Source of the DNA: JBHIBC01 sp046758905
Lineage (GTDB): Bacteria > Acidobacteriota > Polarisedimenticolia > Gp22-AA2
Direction: 5' to 3'
Length of the DNA: 47,661 bases
Assembly: GCA_046758905.1 (NCBI GenBank)
Contig: JBHIBC010000012.1
Span: 1 to 47,661 of the forward strand
Positions within the stretch are counted from its first letter, which is position 1, and every line of letters starts with the position of its first letter. Both the position numbers and the translations under genes were made by a program. Of this stretch, positions 17,171-25,746 are shown piece after piece. Under the pieces are notes generated by a model. That model did no database searches. It worked only from the letters and a program-made list of their open reading frames with translations, and had not been told where the DNA came from.

Positions 17171-19732
17171 CTAGGCGTTCCCGCCGTCGGCTCCCGACGG
17201 CCCGGAGGGGAGCCGGCCCGACGGCCCGACGGCCCCGCCCGGACCATCAGGACCGGCGCCGGAAGAAGGCCGCCCCTCGCCCACCGCCATCTCCTCCCGC
17301 TCCGCCACCGGCGTGACCGCCACCACCGTATCGCCCTCCTCCGGGTTGATGAGCCGCACCCCCTGGGTCGGCCGGCCGAGGATGGAGATGTCGCGGACGT
17401 CGGTGCGGATGATCTTGCCGAACGCGGTGATGATCATCACCTGGTTGTCCTCCCCCACCTCCATCACCTGCACCACGGGCCCCGTCCTCTCGGTCACCTT
17501 GAGGTTGATGATCCCGGTTCCGCCGCGTCCCTGGAGCCGGTACTCGGACACCTCGGTCCGCTTCCCGTACCCCCTCTCGGTCACGCTGAGGATCGTCGTC
17601 GCGCTGGAGCTGAGGCAGTCCATCTCGACCACCGTGTCGCTCCCCTGCAGCCGCATGCCGATCACGCCCCGGGCGCCCCGCCCCATGGGGCGCACGTCGC
17701 TCTCCGGGAAGCGGATGGACTGTCCCTGCGCCGTCGCCATGAAGATCTCCTGGCGGCCGTCGGTGAGCTTCGCCGAGAGCAGCTCGTCGTCCCGGTCCAC
17801 CCCGACGGCGATGATCCCGCCCGAGCGCGGGTTCGCGTAGGCGGCCAGGCTCGTCTTCTTGATCACCCCCCTGCGGGTGCAGAAGACGATGAAGCGGTCA
17901 TCGCGGAACTCCTTCGTCGCCACCACCGAGGCGACCTTCTCCTCCGGTCCCAGCTCGACGAAGTTGGCGATGCTCTTCCCCTTTCCGGCCGCCCCGATCT
18001 GCGGGATCTCGTGGACCTTCAGCCAGTGCACCCGGCCCCGCGTCGTGAAGAACAGCATGTGGGCGTGCGTGGACGCGACGAACAGGTGCTCGACGAAGTC
18101 CTCGTCGCGCGTCGTCATGCCGATCCGGCCCTTGCCGCCCCGCCTCTGGCTCCGGTAGGTCGACAGCGGGTTGCGCTTCACGTACCCGGCGTGCGACACG
18201 GTGATCACCATGTCCTCCTCGGCGATCATATCCTCGATGGAGATCTCCCCGGGGGCGGCGATGATCTCCGTCCGCCGGGCGTCGCTGAACCCCTTACGGA
18301 TCTCCCTGAGCTCGTCCGCCAGGATCCCGTAAACGAGGCGCTCGTTCCCCAGGATCTCCCTGAGCCGCGCGATCTCCTTGAGCGTTTCCTTGTACTCCTC
18401 GACGATCTTGTCCCGCTCGAGGCCCGTGAGCCGCTGCAGCCTCATCTCGAGGATGGCCTGGGCCTGGGCGTCGCTCAGCTCGAACCGCTGCCGCATCGAG
18501 CGGCGCGCCTCGTCCGGGGTTCGCGACGACCTGATGAGCGCCACCATCTCGTCCAGGTTGTCGAGGGCGACCTTCAGGCCCTCGAGGATATGGGCCCTCT
18601 CCTCGGCCCGCGCCAGATCGAACCCGGTCCTCCGCGTGATCACCTCGCGGCGGTGGTCGATGAAGCAGCCGATCACCTCCTTGAGGTTCAGGACTCTGGG
18701 GCGGTTGCGCACGATCGCGAGGAAAATGGCGCCGAAGGTCTCCTGCATCTGCGTGTGCTTGTAGAGGTTGTTCAGGATGACCTTCGGGACCGCGTCGCGC
18801 CGCAGCTCGAGGACGACCCGGATGCCGTCCCGGTCGGACTCATCCCGGATGTCGGTGATCCCGTCCACCCTCTTGTTGTTCACCAGGGCGGCGATCTGCT
18901 CGATCAGGCGGGACTTGTTGACCTGGTACGGGATCTCGGTGATGACGATCCGGTCCTTCCCCTTCTTTCCCCCCGCCTCGATCGTCGCGCGCGCGCGCAT
19001 GGGGATGATGCCGCGCCCGGTCCGATAGGCCTGCACGATCCCCTCCCGGCCGAGGATGAAGCCGCCGGTCGGGAAATCCGGCCCCCTGACGTGCTCCATG
19101 AGCCGGTCGATGCCGATGTCCGGATCCTCGACCTGGGCGATGATGGCGTCGATCACCTCCCGCATGTTGTGCGGCGGAATGTTCGTGGCCATCCCCACCG
19201 CGATCCCCGCGGAGCCGTTGACCAGGAGGTTCGGGAACCTGCACGGCAGCACCAGCGGCTCCTGCTGCTGCCCGTCGTAGTTGGGGCCGAAGTCGACCGT
19301 GTCCTTCCCGATGTCGGCCAGCATCTCGTGCGCGAGCCTGGCCATCCGCACTTCCGTGTAGCGCATGGCGGCGGGAGCGTCGCCGTCGATCGAGCCGAAG
19401 TTGCCCTGGCCGTCGACGAGCGGGTGGCGCATGGCGAAGTCCTGCGCCAGGCGGACGATGGCGTCGTAGATCGCCGCGTCGCCGTGCGGGTGGTACTTCC
19501 CCATCACGTCCCCCACGATCCGGGCGGCCTTCTTGTACGGCTTGTCGTGGTGGTTTCCCGCCTCGTGCATGGCGAAGAGGACCCTCCTGTGCACGGGCTT
19601 GAAGCCGTCCCGCACGTCGGGGAGGGCGCGGCCGATGATCACGCTCATCGCGTAGTCGAGATACGACCGCCGCATCTCGTCCTCCAGCGTGATGCGGCTC
19701 TGCTCGGCGGGAGTCTTGAGCGTGTCGTCCAT
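17171..19732 (-). CDS. gyrA: DNA gyrase subunit A
   Basis: 853 residues; the breakage-reunion subunit of gyrase. The catalytic tyrosine is Y125 in AAMRYTE, preceded by GNFGSIDGD. The C-terminal beta-pinwheel carries the GyrA box QRRGGKG, which is specific to gyrase and absent from ParC, so this is a true GyrA. The C-terminus ends in a Gly/Pro/Ser-rich tail of about 35 residues. The residue equivalent to E. coli Ser83 in the quinolone pocket is Ala (A86, in HPHGDAAIYD), while the Asp87 equivalent (D90) is kept. The ATG at 19732 lies two nt after the gyrB stop, so the subunits are tightly coupled. A biotin carboxylase set follows 34 nt downstream. Confidence 0.98.
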   Translation of the reverse strand: MDDTLKTPAEQSRITLEDEMRRSYLDYAMSVIIGRALPDVRDGFKPVHRRVLFAMHEAGNHHDKPYKKAARIVGDVMGKYHPHGDAAIYDAIVRLAQDFAMRHPLVDGQGNFGSIDGDAPAAMRYTEVRMARLAHEMLADIGKDTVDFGPNYDGQQQEPLVLPCRFPNLLVNGSAGIAVGMATNIPPHNMREVIDAIIAQVEDPDIGIDRLMEHVRGPDFPTGGFILGREGIVQAYRTGRGIIPMRARATIEAGGKKGKDRIVITEIPYQVNKSRLIEQIAALVNNKRVDGITDIRDESDRDGIRVVLELRRDAVPKVILNNLYKHTQMQETFGAIFLAIVRNRPRVLNLKEVIGCFIDHRREVITRRTGFDLARAEERAHILEGLKVALDNLDEMVALIRSSRTPDEARRSMRQRFELSDAQAQAILEMRLQRLTGLERDKIVEEYKETLKEIARLREILGNERLVYGILADELREIRKGFSDARRTEIIAAPGEISIEDMIAEEDMVITVSHAGYVKRNPLSTYRSQRRGGKGRIGMTTRDEDFVEHLFVASTHAHMLFFTTRGRVHWLKVHEIPQIGAAGKGKSIANFVELGPEEKVASVVATKEFRDDRFIVFCTRRGVIKKTSLAAYANPRSGGIIAVGVDRDDELLSAKLTDGRQEIFMATAQGQSIRFPESDVRPMGRGARGVIGMRLQGSDTVVEMDCLSSSATTILSVTERGYGKRTEVSEYRLQGRGGTGIINLKVTERTGPVVQVMEVGEDNQVMIITAFGKIIRTDVRDISILGRPTQGVRLINPEEGDTVVAVTPVAEREEMAVGEGRPSSGAGPDGPGGAVGPSGRLPSGPSGADGGNA

Positions 19733-19734
19733 GT

Positions 19735-22149
19735 CTAGATGTCGAGATTCCTCACGTTCAGGGCGTTGTCCTCGATGAACCTCCGGCGGGGCTCGACCGT
19801 GTCGCCCATGAGCACCGTGAAGATCTCGTTGGCCTCCACCGCGTCGGCGATGGTCACCTGGAGGAGCCGGCGGGACTCGGGGTTCATCGTGGTGTCCCAC
19901 AGCTGATCGGGGTTCATCTCACCCAGCCCCTTGTAGCGCTGGATGCTCAGGCCCTTCTTGCCCTCCTCCATGAGGTGCTGCAGCAGCTCCCGGCGGGTCG
20001 CGACGCTCGTCTCGCTGCCGTTCTCGGAGATCACGAAGGGGGGGCGGCTCAGGACGCCGAGCGAGACCCGCAGGCCCCACAGCGTCCTGTACTCGACCGA
20101 GGAGACCAGGTCCCAGCCGACGGTCCCCCCCACGTGCCCGCGGGACCGCGACGCGACCTCCAGGGTGTAGCGGCCGTGCTCCTCGTCCCGCTGGAGATCG
20201 CTGCTGCGGTAGCCCGCCGCCTCGATCGCCTCCCGCACCCGCTCCAGCTTCTCCGCCGACTGGAAGGTCGAGACCTCGTGCACGCCCTGATCGAGGAGCT
20301 GCTCCACCAGCCGCGCCTCGAAGCCGCGCCGCGCCAGCAGGTCCAGATGGAACTGGTACCGGACCAGGCACTCGAGGAGGTTGCGCAGCTCCGCCCCCTC
20401 CAGGACCCTGCCCTGCTCCGGGACCCTGACCACGCGCTCCTGCGCGGCGTGGGCCATCAGGAAGTCGTTCAGCTCGTCGTCGTTCCCCAGGTATCTCTCG
20501 GTGCGCCCTTTCTTGATCTTGTACAGCGGCGGCTGGGCGATGTACAGGTGGCCTCTCTCGATGATCTGCGGCATCTGCCTGTAAAAGAAGGTCAGCAGCA
20601 GCGTCCGGATGTGTGACCCGTCCACGTCCGCGTCGGTCATGACGATGATGCGGTGATACCTCAGCCGGGCGTGGTCGTAGTCGTCCTCCCCGATGCCCGT
20701 CCCCAGCGCCGTGATGATGGTCCGGATCTCCTGGCTCGAGAGCATCTTGTCGAACCGGGCCTTCTCCACGTTGAGGATCTTCCCTCGCAGCGGGAGGACC
20801 GCCTGGGTCCGGCGGTCCCGCCCCTGCTTCGCCGAGCCCCCGGCCGAGTCCCCCTCGACGATGAACAGCTCCGCCTTTCCGGGGTCGGTCTCCTGGCAGT
20901 CCGCGAGCTTGCCGGGAAGCGATCCGGAGTCGAGCGCGCCCTTGCGACGGGTGAGCTCCTTGGCCTTGCGGGCCGCCTCGCGCGCGCGCAGCGCCTCCAG
21001 GGCCTTCTCCAGGATCCTGCGCGCGACCGGGGGGTTCTCCTCGAAGAAGGCGGACAGCCTGTCGTGGACGATCGCCTCGACGATCCCCTTCACCTCGCTG
21101 TTGCCCAGCTTGGTCTTCGTCTGGCCCTCGAACTGCGGGCGCGTGAGCTTGACGCTGATCACCGCGGTCAGGCCCTCGCGGACGTCCTCGCCCGAGAGCG
21201 CCACCTGCTCCCTCGTCACCGCGCGCGCGGCGTAGCTGTTGATGGTCCGCGTCAGGGCGGAGCGGAAGCCCGACATGTGCGTCCCGCCCTCGAGGGTGTT
21301 GATGCTGTTGGCGAAGGAGAAGACGATCTCGTTGTAGCCGTCGTTGTACTGCAGGGCGATCTCCGCGAGGATCCCGTCGCGCTCCCCCTTGATGTAGATC
21401 GGCTTCGGGTGGATGGCGTTCCGATTCCGGTTGAGGTGCTCGACGAAGGAGGAGATGCCGCCCCGGTAGTTGAACTCGTGGCGCTTGTTCTCGGCCCGCT
21501 CGTCCTCGATGACGATGGTCACGGTCTCGTTCAGGAACGCCAGCTCGCGCAAGCGCTGGGACAGGGTGTCGAACGAGAAGTTCACGTCGTCGAAGATGGT
21601 CGGGTCGGGACGGAAGGAGATCCTGGTGCCGCGCCGCTTGGTGGTGCCGGTCTGGTGAAAGGGGGTGACGGTCTTGCCCCGCTCGAAGCGCATCTCGTAG
21701 ACCTGGCCGTCCCTCCAGATCTCCAGGTCGAGGAACTCGGAGAGGGCGTTGACGACGGAGACCCCCACCCCGTGCAGCCCGCCCGACACCTTGTACGACT
21801 CGTTGTCGAACTTGCCGCCGGCGTGGAGCATGGTCATGACCACCTCCGCCGCCGGCTTGCCCTCGCCGGCGTGGGTGTCCACCGGGATGCCGCGGCCGTT
21901 GTCCACCACGGTGAGCGAGTTGTCGATGTGGATCGTCACCTCGATGCGGTCGCAGTGGCCGGCCTGAGACTCGTCGATGCTGTTGTCGACGACCTCGTAC
22001 ACCAGATGGTGCAGGCCCCCGGGACCGGTGTTGCCCACGTACATCGCCGGCCGCTTGCGGACCGCCTCGAGGCCCTCCAGGACCTTGATCTTGGAGGCGT
22101 CGTACAGGTCGGGAGCGCCGGGCGTCCGCATCGCGGGGTCAGGATCCAT
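19735..22149 (-). CDS. gyrB: DNA gyrase subunit B
   Basis: 804 residues; the ATPase subunit of gyrase. The GHKL ATP site shows YEVVDNSIDE, VDNGRGIPV and GGLHGVGVSVVNALS. The TOPRIM domain shows EGDSAGGSAKQGRDR, PLRGKILNVEKAR and the metal-binding MTDADVDGSHIRTLLL. The segment between about 555 and 725 is the extra insert typical of long, E. coli-like gyrase B chains. The C-terminus ends with PRRRFIEDNALNVRNLDI, the normal GyrA-binding tail. It is separated from dnaN by a 337-nt leader region rather than by recF, and gyrA starts two nt downstream. Expression is probably driven from the AT-rich island upstream. Confidence 0.98.
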   Translation of the reverse strand: MDPDPAMRTPGAPDLYDASKIKVLEGLEAVRKRPAMYVGNTGPGGLHHLVYEVVDNSIDESQAGHCDRIEVTIHIDNSLTVVDNGRGIPVDTHAGEGKPAAEVVMTMLHAGGKFDNESYKVSGGLHGVGVSVVNALSEFLDLEIWRDGQVYEMRFERGKTVTPFHQTGTTKRRGTRISFRPDPTIFDDVNFSFDTLSQRLRELAFLNETVTIVIEDERAENKRHEFNYRGGISSFVEHLNRNRNAIHPKPIYIKGERDGILAEIALQYNDGYNEIVFSFANSINTLEGGTHMSGFRSALTRTINSYAARAVTREQVALSGEDVREGLTAVISVKLTRPQFEGQTKTKLGNSEVKGIVEAIVHDRLSAFFEENPPVARRILEKALEALRAREAARKAKELTRRKGALDSGSLPGKLADCQETDPGKAELFIVEGDSAGGSAKQGRDRRTQAVLPLRGKILNVEKARFDKMLSSQEIRTIITALGTGIGEDDYDHARLRYHRIIVMTDADVDGSHIRTLLLTFFYRQMPQIIERGHLYIAQPPLYKIKKGRTERYLGNDDELNDFLMAHAAQERVVRVPEQGRVLEGAELRNLLECLVRYQFHLDLLARRGFEARLVEQLLDQGVHEVSTFQSAEKLERVREAIEAAGYRSSDLQRDEEHGRYTLEVASRSRGHVGGTVGWDLVSSVEYRTLWGLRVSLGVLSRPPFVISENGSETSVATRRELLQHLMEEGKKGLSIQRYKGLGEMNPDQLWDTTMNPESRRLLQVTIADAVEANEIFTVLMGDTVEPRRRFIEDNALNVRNLDI

Positions 22150-22396
22150 GCCGGCTGCTCCTCCTCAGGCCGCTCTCACCCACCTGTGCGCGCACCCCGC
22201 TCGGCGGTGGCTGCGAAGCTTGAGGTCACGGGCCGTCGTTCCCGGATGCTCTCGTGTGGGGGCGCTTTCCGGAGCGGGATGGAGTCGCATGGCGGGCCCG
22301 CCCGCGGGTCGCCGGCCGGAAACGGCCGGAAACAAGCGGAATCTTACCACAGCGTGGCCCCGCGGACAACGGCCAACGCGCCCGCCTCGGCCTCGA
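22150..22396 (-). other. gyrB leader region with tetraloop-type hairpin
   Basis: No gene is visible between gyrB and the AT-rich island. The region holds a 12-bp palindrome (GGCGGGCCCGCC, 22291-22302) and a perfect 7-bp stem CCGGCCG/CGGCCGG with a 4-nt loop (22312-22329). If gyrB is transcribed from the island upstream, these lie in a 5' leader approaching 300 nt. No riboswitch or tRNA was recognised. Confidence 0.45.
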
Positions 22397-22463
22397 ATGA
22401 GAATATATATATAGGTTGGGCCGACGCGCCTGGGATGTAATTATAACTTATTTATTATTAATC
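22397..22463 (-). promoter_or_regulatory. AT-rich island upstream of gyrB, probable promoter region
   Basis: Two AT-rich blocks, 22401-22413 (an alternating AT run) and 22437-22462 (ATTATAACTTATTTATTA type), sit in a region otherwise about 70% GC. Reading toward gyrB, TATAAT occurs at 22445-22440, but the matching -35 hexamer is poor. This may be the gyrB-gyrA promoter, or an easily unwound element. Confidence 0.45.
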
Positions 22464-22486
22464 ACTTCGGCGATTCACAGCGGTCA

Positions 22487-23593
22487 TCACAGGCGCATCG
22501 GCATCACGACGTACTGGTAGTCGCGCCCCTCCACCGCCAGCGGGCGCAACAGGCCCTGCGTCCCCTCGTCCTTGAGCGCCAGCTCCACCGTCCCCGTACC
22601 CACCGCCTGGAGGAAGTCGGTCAGGTATTTGGCGTTGAAGGCGACCTCCATCGGCGCCGCGTCGTAGTCCACCTCGAGCGTCTCGGCGGCCTCCCCCACC
22701 TCAGGATTGCTCGACGCGATCTCCAGCGCGCCCTTCCCCAGGCTGAGCCGCACGGCCCGCGATCGGTCGCTCGCGAGCAGCGCCACCCGCCGCACCACCT
22801 CCGCGAGCGCCCCCGCTTCCACCCGCAGGCGCCGGTCGTTGCCGCGCGGGACCACGTCCTCGTACTCGGGGAACTTCGCCACAGCGAGCGTCGAGCTCAG
22901 GACCGTGCCCCCGACCTTGAAGAACACGTGGTTCTGCTTCCGGCCGAGGAGCACCTCGTCCCGCCCCTCCGCTATCCGCGACAGCTCGTGCAGCGCCTTG
23001 CGCGGCACCACCATCTCCATCCGGCCCTCCAAGGCCGACTTCTCCAGCCGTCCGCTGACCCGCGCCAGTCGATGGCCGTCGGTCCCGACCAGCATCAGGT
23101 GCCTCTTCTCCACGACCACCAGCACTCCGCTGATCTGAGGCCGCGAATCATCCGCCGCCACCGCGAAGATCACCTTCGCGATCATGTCGAGCAGCAGCGC
23201 CGCCTCGATCGGCAGCGCCTCCCGGAAGTCGAATTCCGGGATCTCCGGGAAGTCATCGCGCGCCAGCCCCACGATCCGGAACCGCGCCCTCCGGCACGTG
23301 ATCACCACCCAGTTGTTCTCCTCCGAGCGCAGCCGCACGGCCGCGTCCGGAAGATGACGTACGATGTCGAACAGCCGCCGCGCCGACAAGGTCAGCGACC
23401 CGGGCTCGCTGACCTCCGCCTCGCAGCGGCTGCGGATCCCGACCTCCATGTCCGTCGCCATCAGCTCGGCGCGGCCGCCCGCGGCGTCGATGAGGATGTT
23501 CGACAGGATCGGAATGGTGCTCCTCCTCTCGACGATCCCTTGCATCGCCTGGAGCTCCCGGAACAGGTGGTCTCGGCTCGTCACGAAGTCCAT
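22487..23593 (-). CDS. dnaN: DNA polymerase III sliding clamp (beta subunit)
   Basis: 368 residues in the usual three-domain clamp arrangement. The start MDFVTSRDHLFRELQAMQGIVERRSTIPILSNILIDA is the conserved N-terminal part, where the polymerase III beta clamp family shows the TIPILSNILI motif. The ending YQYVVMPMRL is the typical clamp C-terminus. The clamp tethers the polymerase and many repair factors to DNA. It lies 238 nt downstream of dnaA and has its own extended -10 promoter. Unlike the common order dnaA-dnaN-recF-gyrB, no recF follows. Confidence 0.97.
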   Translation of the reverse strand: MDFVTSRDHLFRELQAMQGIVERRSTIPILSNILIDAAGGRAELMATDMEVGIRSRCEAEVSEPGSLTLSARRLFDIVRHLPDAAVRLRSEENNWVVITCRRARFRIVGLARDDFPEIPEFDFREALPIEAALLLDMIAKVIFAVAADDSRPQISGVLVVVEKRHLMLVGTDGHRLARVSGRLEKSALEGRMEMVVPRKALHELSRIAEGRDEVLLGRKQNHVFFKVGGTVLSSTLAVAKFPEYEDVVPRGNDRRLRVEAGALAEVVRRVALLASDRSRAVRLSLGKGALEIASSNPEVGEAAETLEVDYDAAPMEVAFNAKYLTDFLQAVGTGTVELALKDEGTQGLLRPLAVEGRDYQYVVMPMRL

Positions 23594-23645
23594 GGCGCCT
23601 CCGACGGAGACGATCGGCTCCCGATCCAGATCCTAAGAGATCGTG

Positions 23646-23654
23646 ATTCTAGCA
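23646..23654 (-). promoter_or_regulatory. Extended -10 promoter for dnaN
   Basis: Reading the minus strand, TGC followed by TAGAAT (23651-23646) is an extended -10 element about 46 nt before the dnaN ATG. No good -35 box is seen. The remainder of the dnaA-dnaN gap (23594-23831) is GC-rich, with two TCCACA cores in opposite orientation near 23761 and 23811 that are too degenerate to call DnaA boxes. Confidence 0.5.
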
Positions 23655-23831
23655 CTAGCAGGAGATGTGGGAAGTGAGGAAATGAGCCGGGCGGCGCGGC
23701 GGACGGGGCGTTGCGGGGCGGCCCGGGGTTGACGGTCCTGTGGGGGGCGCGATGACGGCGTGTGGACGCTCCGGGTGGGCGGCGCGATCCGCGCTCGGCC
23801 GCGGCGCGGTCCACAGGCGCCGGTGGACGGC

Positions 23832-25211
23832 TCATTCGAACGACTCGGCCAGGCCGTCGATGATGCCGGCGAACTCTCGGTCCCGGGCGCGCATCGCCTC
23901 GATCTTGCGGACCGCGTGGAGGACGGTCGTGTGGTGCTTGCCCCCGAAGCAGGTCCCGATGGCGGGAAGCGACTTGCCGGTCAGGCGCTTGCACAGGTAC
24001 ATGGCCACCTGACGGGGGAAGGAGATGTGCTTGGCGTTGTTGCGGGACTTCAGCTCCGCGACGCGGATCTGGTAGTAGTTGGCGACGAGCTTCTGGATCG
24101 CCTCCGCGGTGACCGCGCGGGCTCGGTCGTCGATGAGGCCCTTGAGGGTCTCCTGCGCCATCTCCAGGTCGATGGCGCGTCCGGTCAGGGATGAGAAGGC
24201 GATCAGGCGGATGAGCGAGCCCTCCAGCTCGCGGATGTTGGAGCGTATCCTGCTGGAGATGAACAGCGCGACGTCCTCCGGGAGGCTCACGTTCTCGGCC
24301 TCCGCCTTCTTCCTCAGGATGGCGACCTTGGTCTCGAGGTCTGGCGGTTGAATGTCGGCGAGCAGGCCCCACTCGAAGCGCGAGCGGAGCCGCTCCTCGA
24401 GGGTCGGGATGTCGCGCGGGGGGCAGTCGCTGGTGATGACGATCTGCTTCTGCGACTCGTACAGGGCGTTGAAGGTGTGGAAGAACTCCTCCTGGGTGCG
24501 CTCCTTCCCGGCCAGGAACTGGATGTCGTCGATGAGGAGGAGGTCGACGTTGCGGTAGCGGTCCTTGAAATCGAGCGTCTTGTCGAAGCGGATCGAGTTG
24601 ATGAGCTCGTTCATGAACGACTCGGTGCTGATGTAGAGCAGGCGCAGCCCCGGCAGCACGCGCCCCACACCGTGGCCGATCGCGTGCATCAGGTGGGTCT
24701 TGCCGAGGCCCACCCCGCCGTAGATGTACAGGGGGTTGTAGGCGCCGGACGGCTGCTCGGCGACGGCGATGGCGGCGGCGTGGGCGAACTGGTTGCAGGA
24801 GCTGACCACGAAGGAGCCGAAGGTGTAGCGCGGGTTGAGGCCGGCCGACAGCGGCTGGGCGGGTGAGCTCCTGGCGGGGGCGGGGGGCGTCGTCCCGACG
24901 GCGCGAGGCCGCGCCGCTGGTCGCGCCGCGAGCGGCGCGGGCGATGCGGCCTCCCGGCGGGGGGAGCCGCCCGGGGCCCGCCGGCTGGTGAAGTTCACGC
25001 GCAGCTCGCCGCAATCGAGCTGCCGTGCGGTCTCCCGGATGAGGGGCAGGTAGTTCTTGCTGATCCACTCCGCGAACAGCAGGCTCGGGACCTCGACGTT
25101 CAGCGTCCCGTCCGCCACCGACAGCTGCTGGGTGGGCTTGAGCCAGGTGTTGAAGCTCTGGCTGTTGACCTTTCCCTGAAGGGCGGCGAGGATTCTCTCC
25201 CAGAGTGTCAT
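23832..25211 (-). CDS. dnaA: Chromosomal replication initiator protein DnaA
   Basis: 459 residues in the four-domain layout. Domain I (1-75) begins LWERILAALQGKVNSQSFNTWLKP. Domain II is a Pro/Ala/Arg-rich linker (about 76-125). The AAA+ domain III has Walker A GGVGLGKT (165-172), Walker B LLLIDDIQFL and a sensor II region. Domain IV carries the DnaA-box-reading helix CFGGKHHTTVLHAVRKIE. In E. coli the equivalent of the first His is Asp433, a base-contacting residue, so this variant is worth noting. It starts with ATG at 25211. The upstream gap holds paired DnaA boxes, so the gene is probably autoregulated and adjacent to the origin. Confidence 0.98.
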   Translation of the reverse strand: MTLWERILAALQGKVNSQSFNTWLKPTQQLSVADGTLNVEVPSLLFAEWISKNYLPLIRETARQLDCGELRVNFTSRRAPGGSPRREAASPAPLAARPAARPRAVGTTPPAPARSSPAQPLSAGLNPRYTFGSFVVSSCNQFAHAAAIAVAEQPSGAYNPLYIYGGVGLGKTHLMHAIGHGVGRVLPGLRLLYISTESFMNELINSIRFDKTLDFKDRYRNVDLLLIDDIQFLAGKERTQEEFFHTFNALYESQKQIVITSDCPPRDIPTLEERLRSRFEWGLLADIQPPDLETKVAILRKKAEAENVSLPEDVALFISSRIRSNIRELEGSLIRLIAFSSLTGRAIDLEMAQETLKGLIDDRARAVTAEAIQKLVANYYQIRVAELKSRNNAKHISFPRQVAMYLCKRLTGKSLPAIGTCFGGKHHTTVLHAVRKIEAMRARDREFAGIIDGLAESFE

Positions 25212-25308
25212 CGGGCGCTCGACCCTGCGGGGGGGTTCCCGCGAACGGTTCCTTCTGAGTCGCTCCTGACGGGCTATTGGCCCGGCCCCCGCTCACCTTT
25301 TCAACAGC

Positions 25309-25329
25309 TTTTCCACATCATGTGGAAAA
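25309..25329. promoter_or_regulatory. Inverted pair of DnaA boxes
   Basis: TTTTCCACA (25309-25317) and TGTGGAAAA (25321-25329) match the relaxed consensus TTWTNCACA on opposite strands, forming a near-perfect 21-bp palindrome. A one-mismatch copy, TTTTCAACA, lies 3 bp to the left. They are about 100 nt upstream of the dnaA ATG and could serve both origin function and dnaA autoregulation. Confidence 0.75.
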
Positions 25330-25716
25330 CGCGATTGCCCGGAAGCGATTGAGCGGAGGCGACTTCCGCCGACTGGGGGCCGCCGGGCGCCGGATCTTAT
25401 GTCAACCCGGACCTCCCTCCACCAGATATGGGACCGGCACAGCGAGCACCGAGAGATCTGGTGCCGGGCCCGCGTCGCGGGGATGGCGTCCGGGTGGAGA
25501 CGACACGACGACCTCTTCGGGAGCGAGCGCCCGAAAAAACCATCGAGCTCAGATGAAGTGGCTAGGACCGACCGCGCTCTTCCGTATTTTTTTTGGACGG
25601 CGCACTATACACCTGCGTCCCGGGACGATCAATATTTTTTTTCGGGGGCGGCGCATTCTCCGGGCAGCGCCTCGGGCTCGATGCGCCCCGCCGCCAAGGG
25701 CTCGACGCGGCTCGCC

Positions 25717-25746
25717 TTGACACCCCCGCGTCCGCGGGTCCATAAT
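25717..25746 (+). promoter_or_regulatory. Promoter for the rpmH operon
   Basis: TTGACA (25717-25722), 18-nt spacer, CATAAT (25741-25746), about 50 nt before the rpmH ATG. The spacer contains a CCCGCG...CGCGGG inverted repeat. It should drive rpmH-rnpA-yidD-yidC and possibly the genes beyond. Confidence 0.8.

Noticed and set aside
17137..17247. N-terminal extension of the carboxyltransferase into gyrA
   Set aside because: It would overlap the gyrA coding end, is low-complexity, and the GTG at 17136 has a strong ribosome-binding site and gives the standard family length.
13850..19738. Long open frames antisense to the biotin carboxylase, carboxyltransferase, gyrA and gyrB genes, some over 500 codons
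   Set aside because: In about 70% GC DNA stop codons are rare in the wobble-opposed frames; these translations are Arg/Pro/His-rich, match no family and are fully contained in convincing genes.
22397..22463. AT-rich island between dnaN and gyrB as the main origin unwinding element
   Set aside because: No DnaA boxes are found beside it, whereas the dnaA-rpmH gap has an inverted box pair. A role as gyrB promoter is simpler, although an auxiliary origin role is not excluded.
23755..23820. DnaA boxes in the dnaA-dnaN gap
   Set aside because: Only the TCCACA core is conserved in two places; three of nine positions differ from the consensus in each.
25585..25642. T8 tracts as intrinsic terminators
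   Set aside because: No gene ends upstream on either strand and no GC stem directly precedes the T runs.
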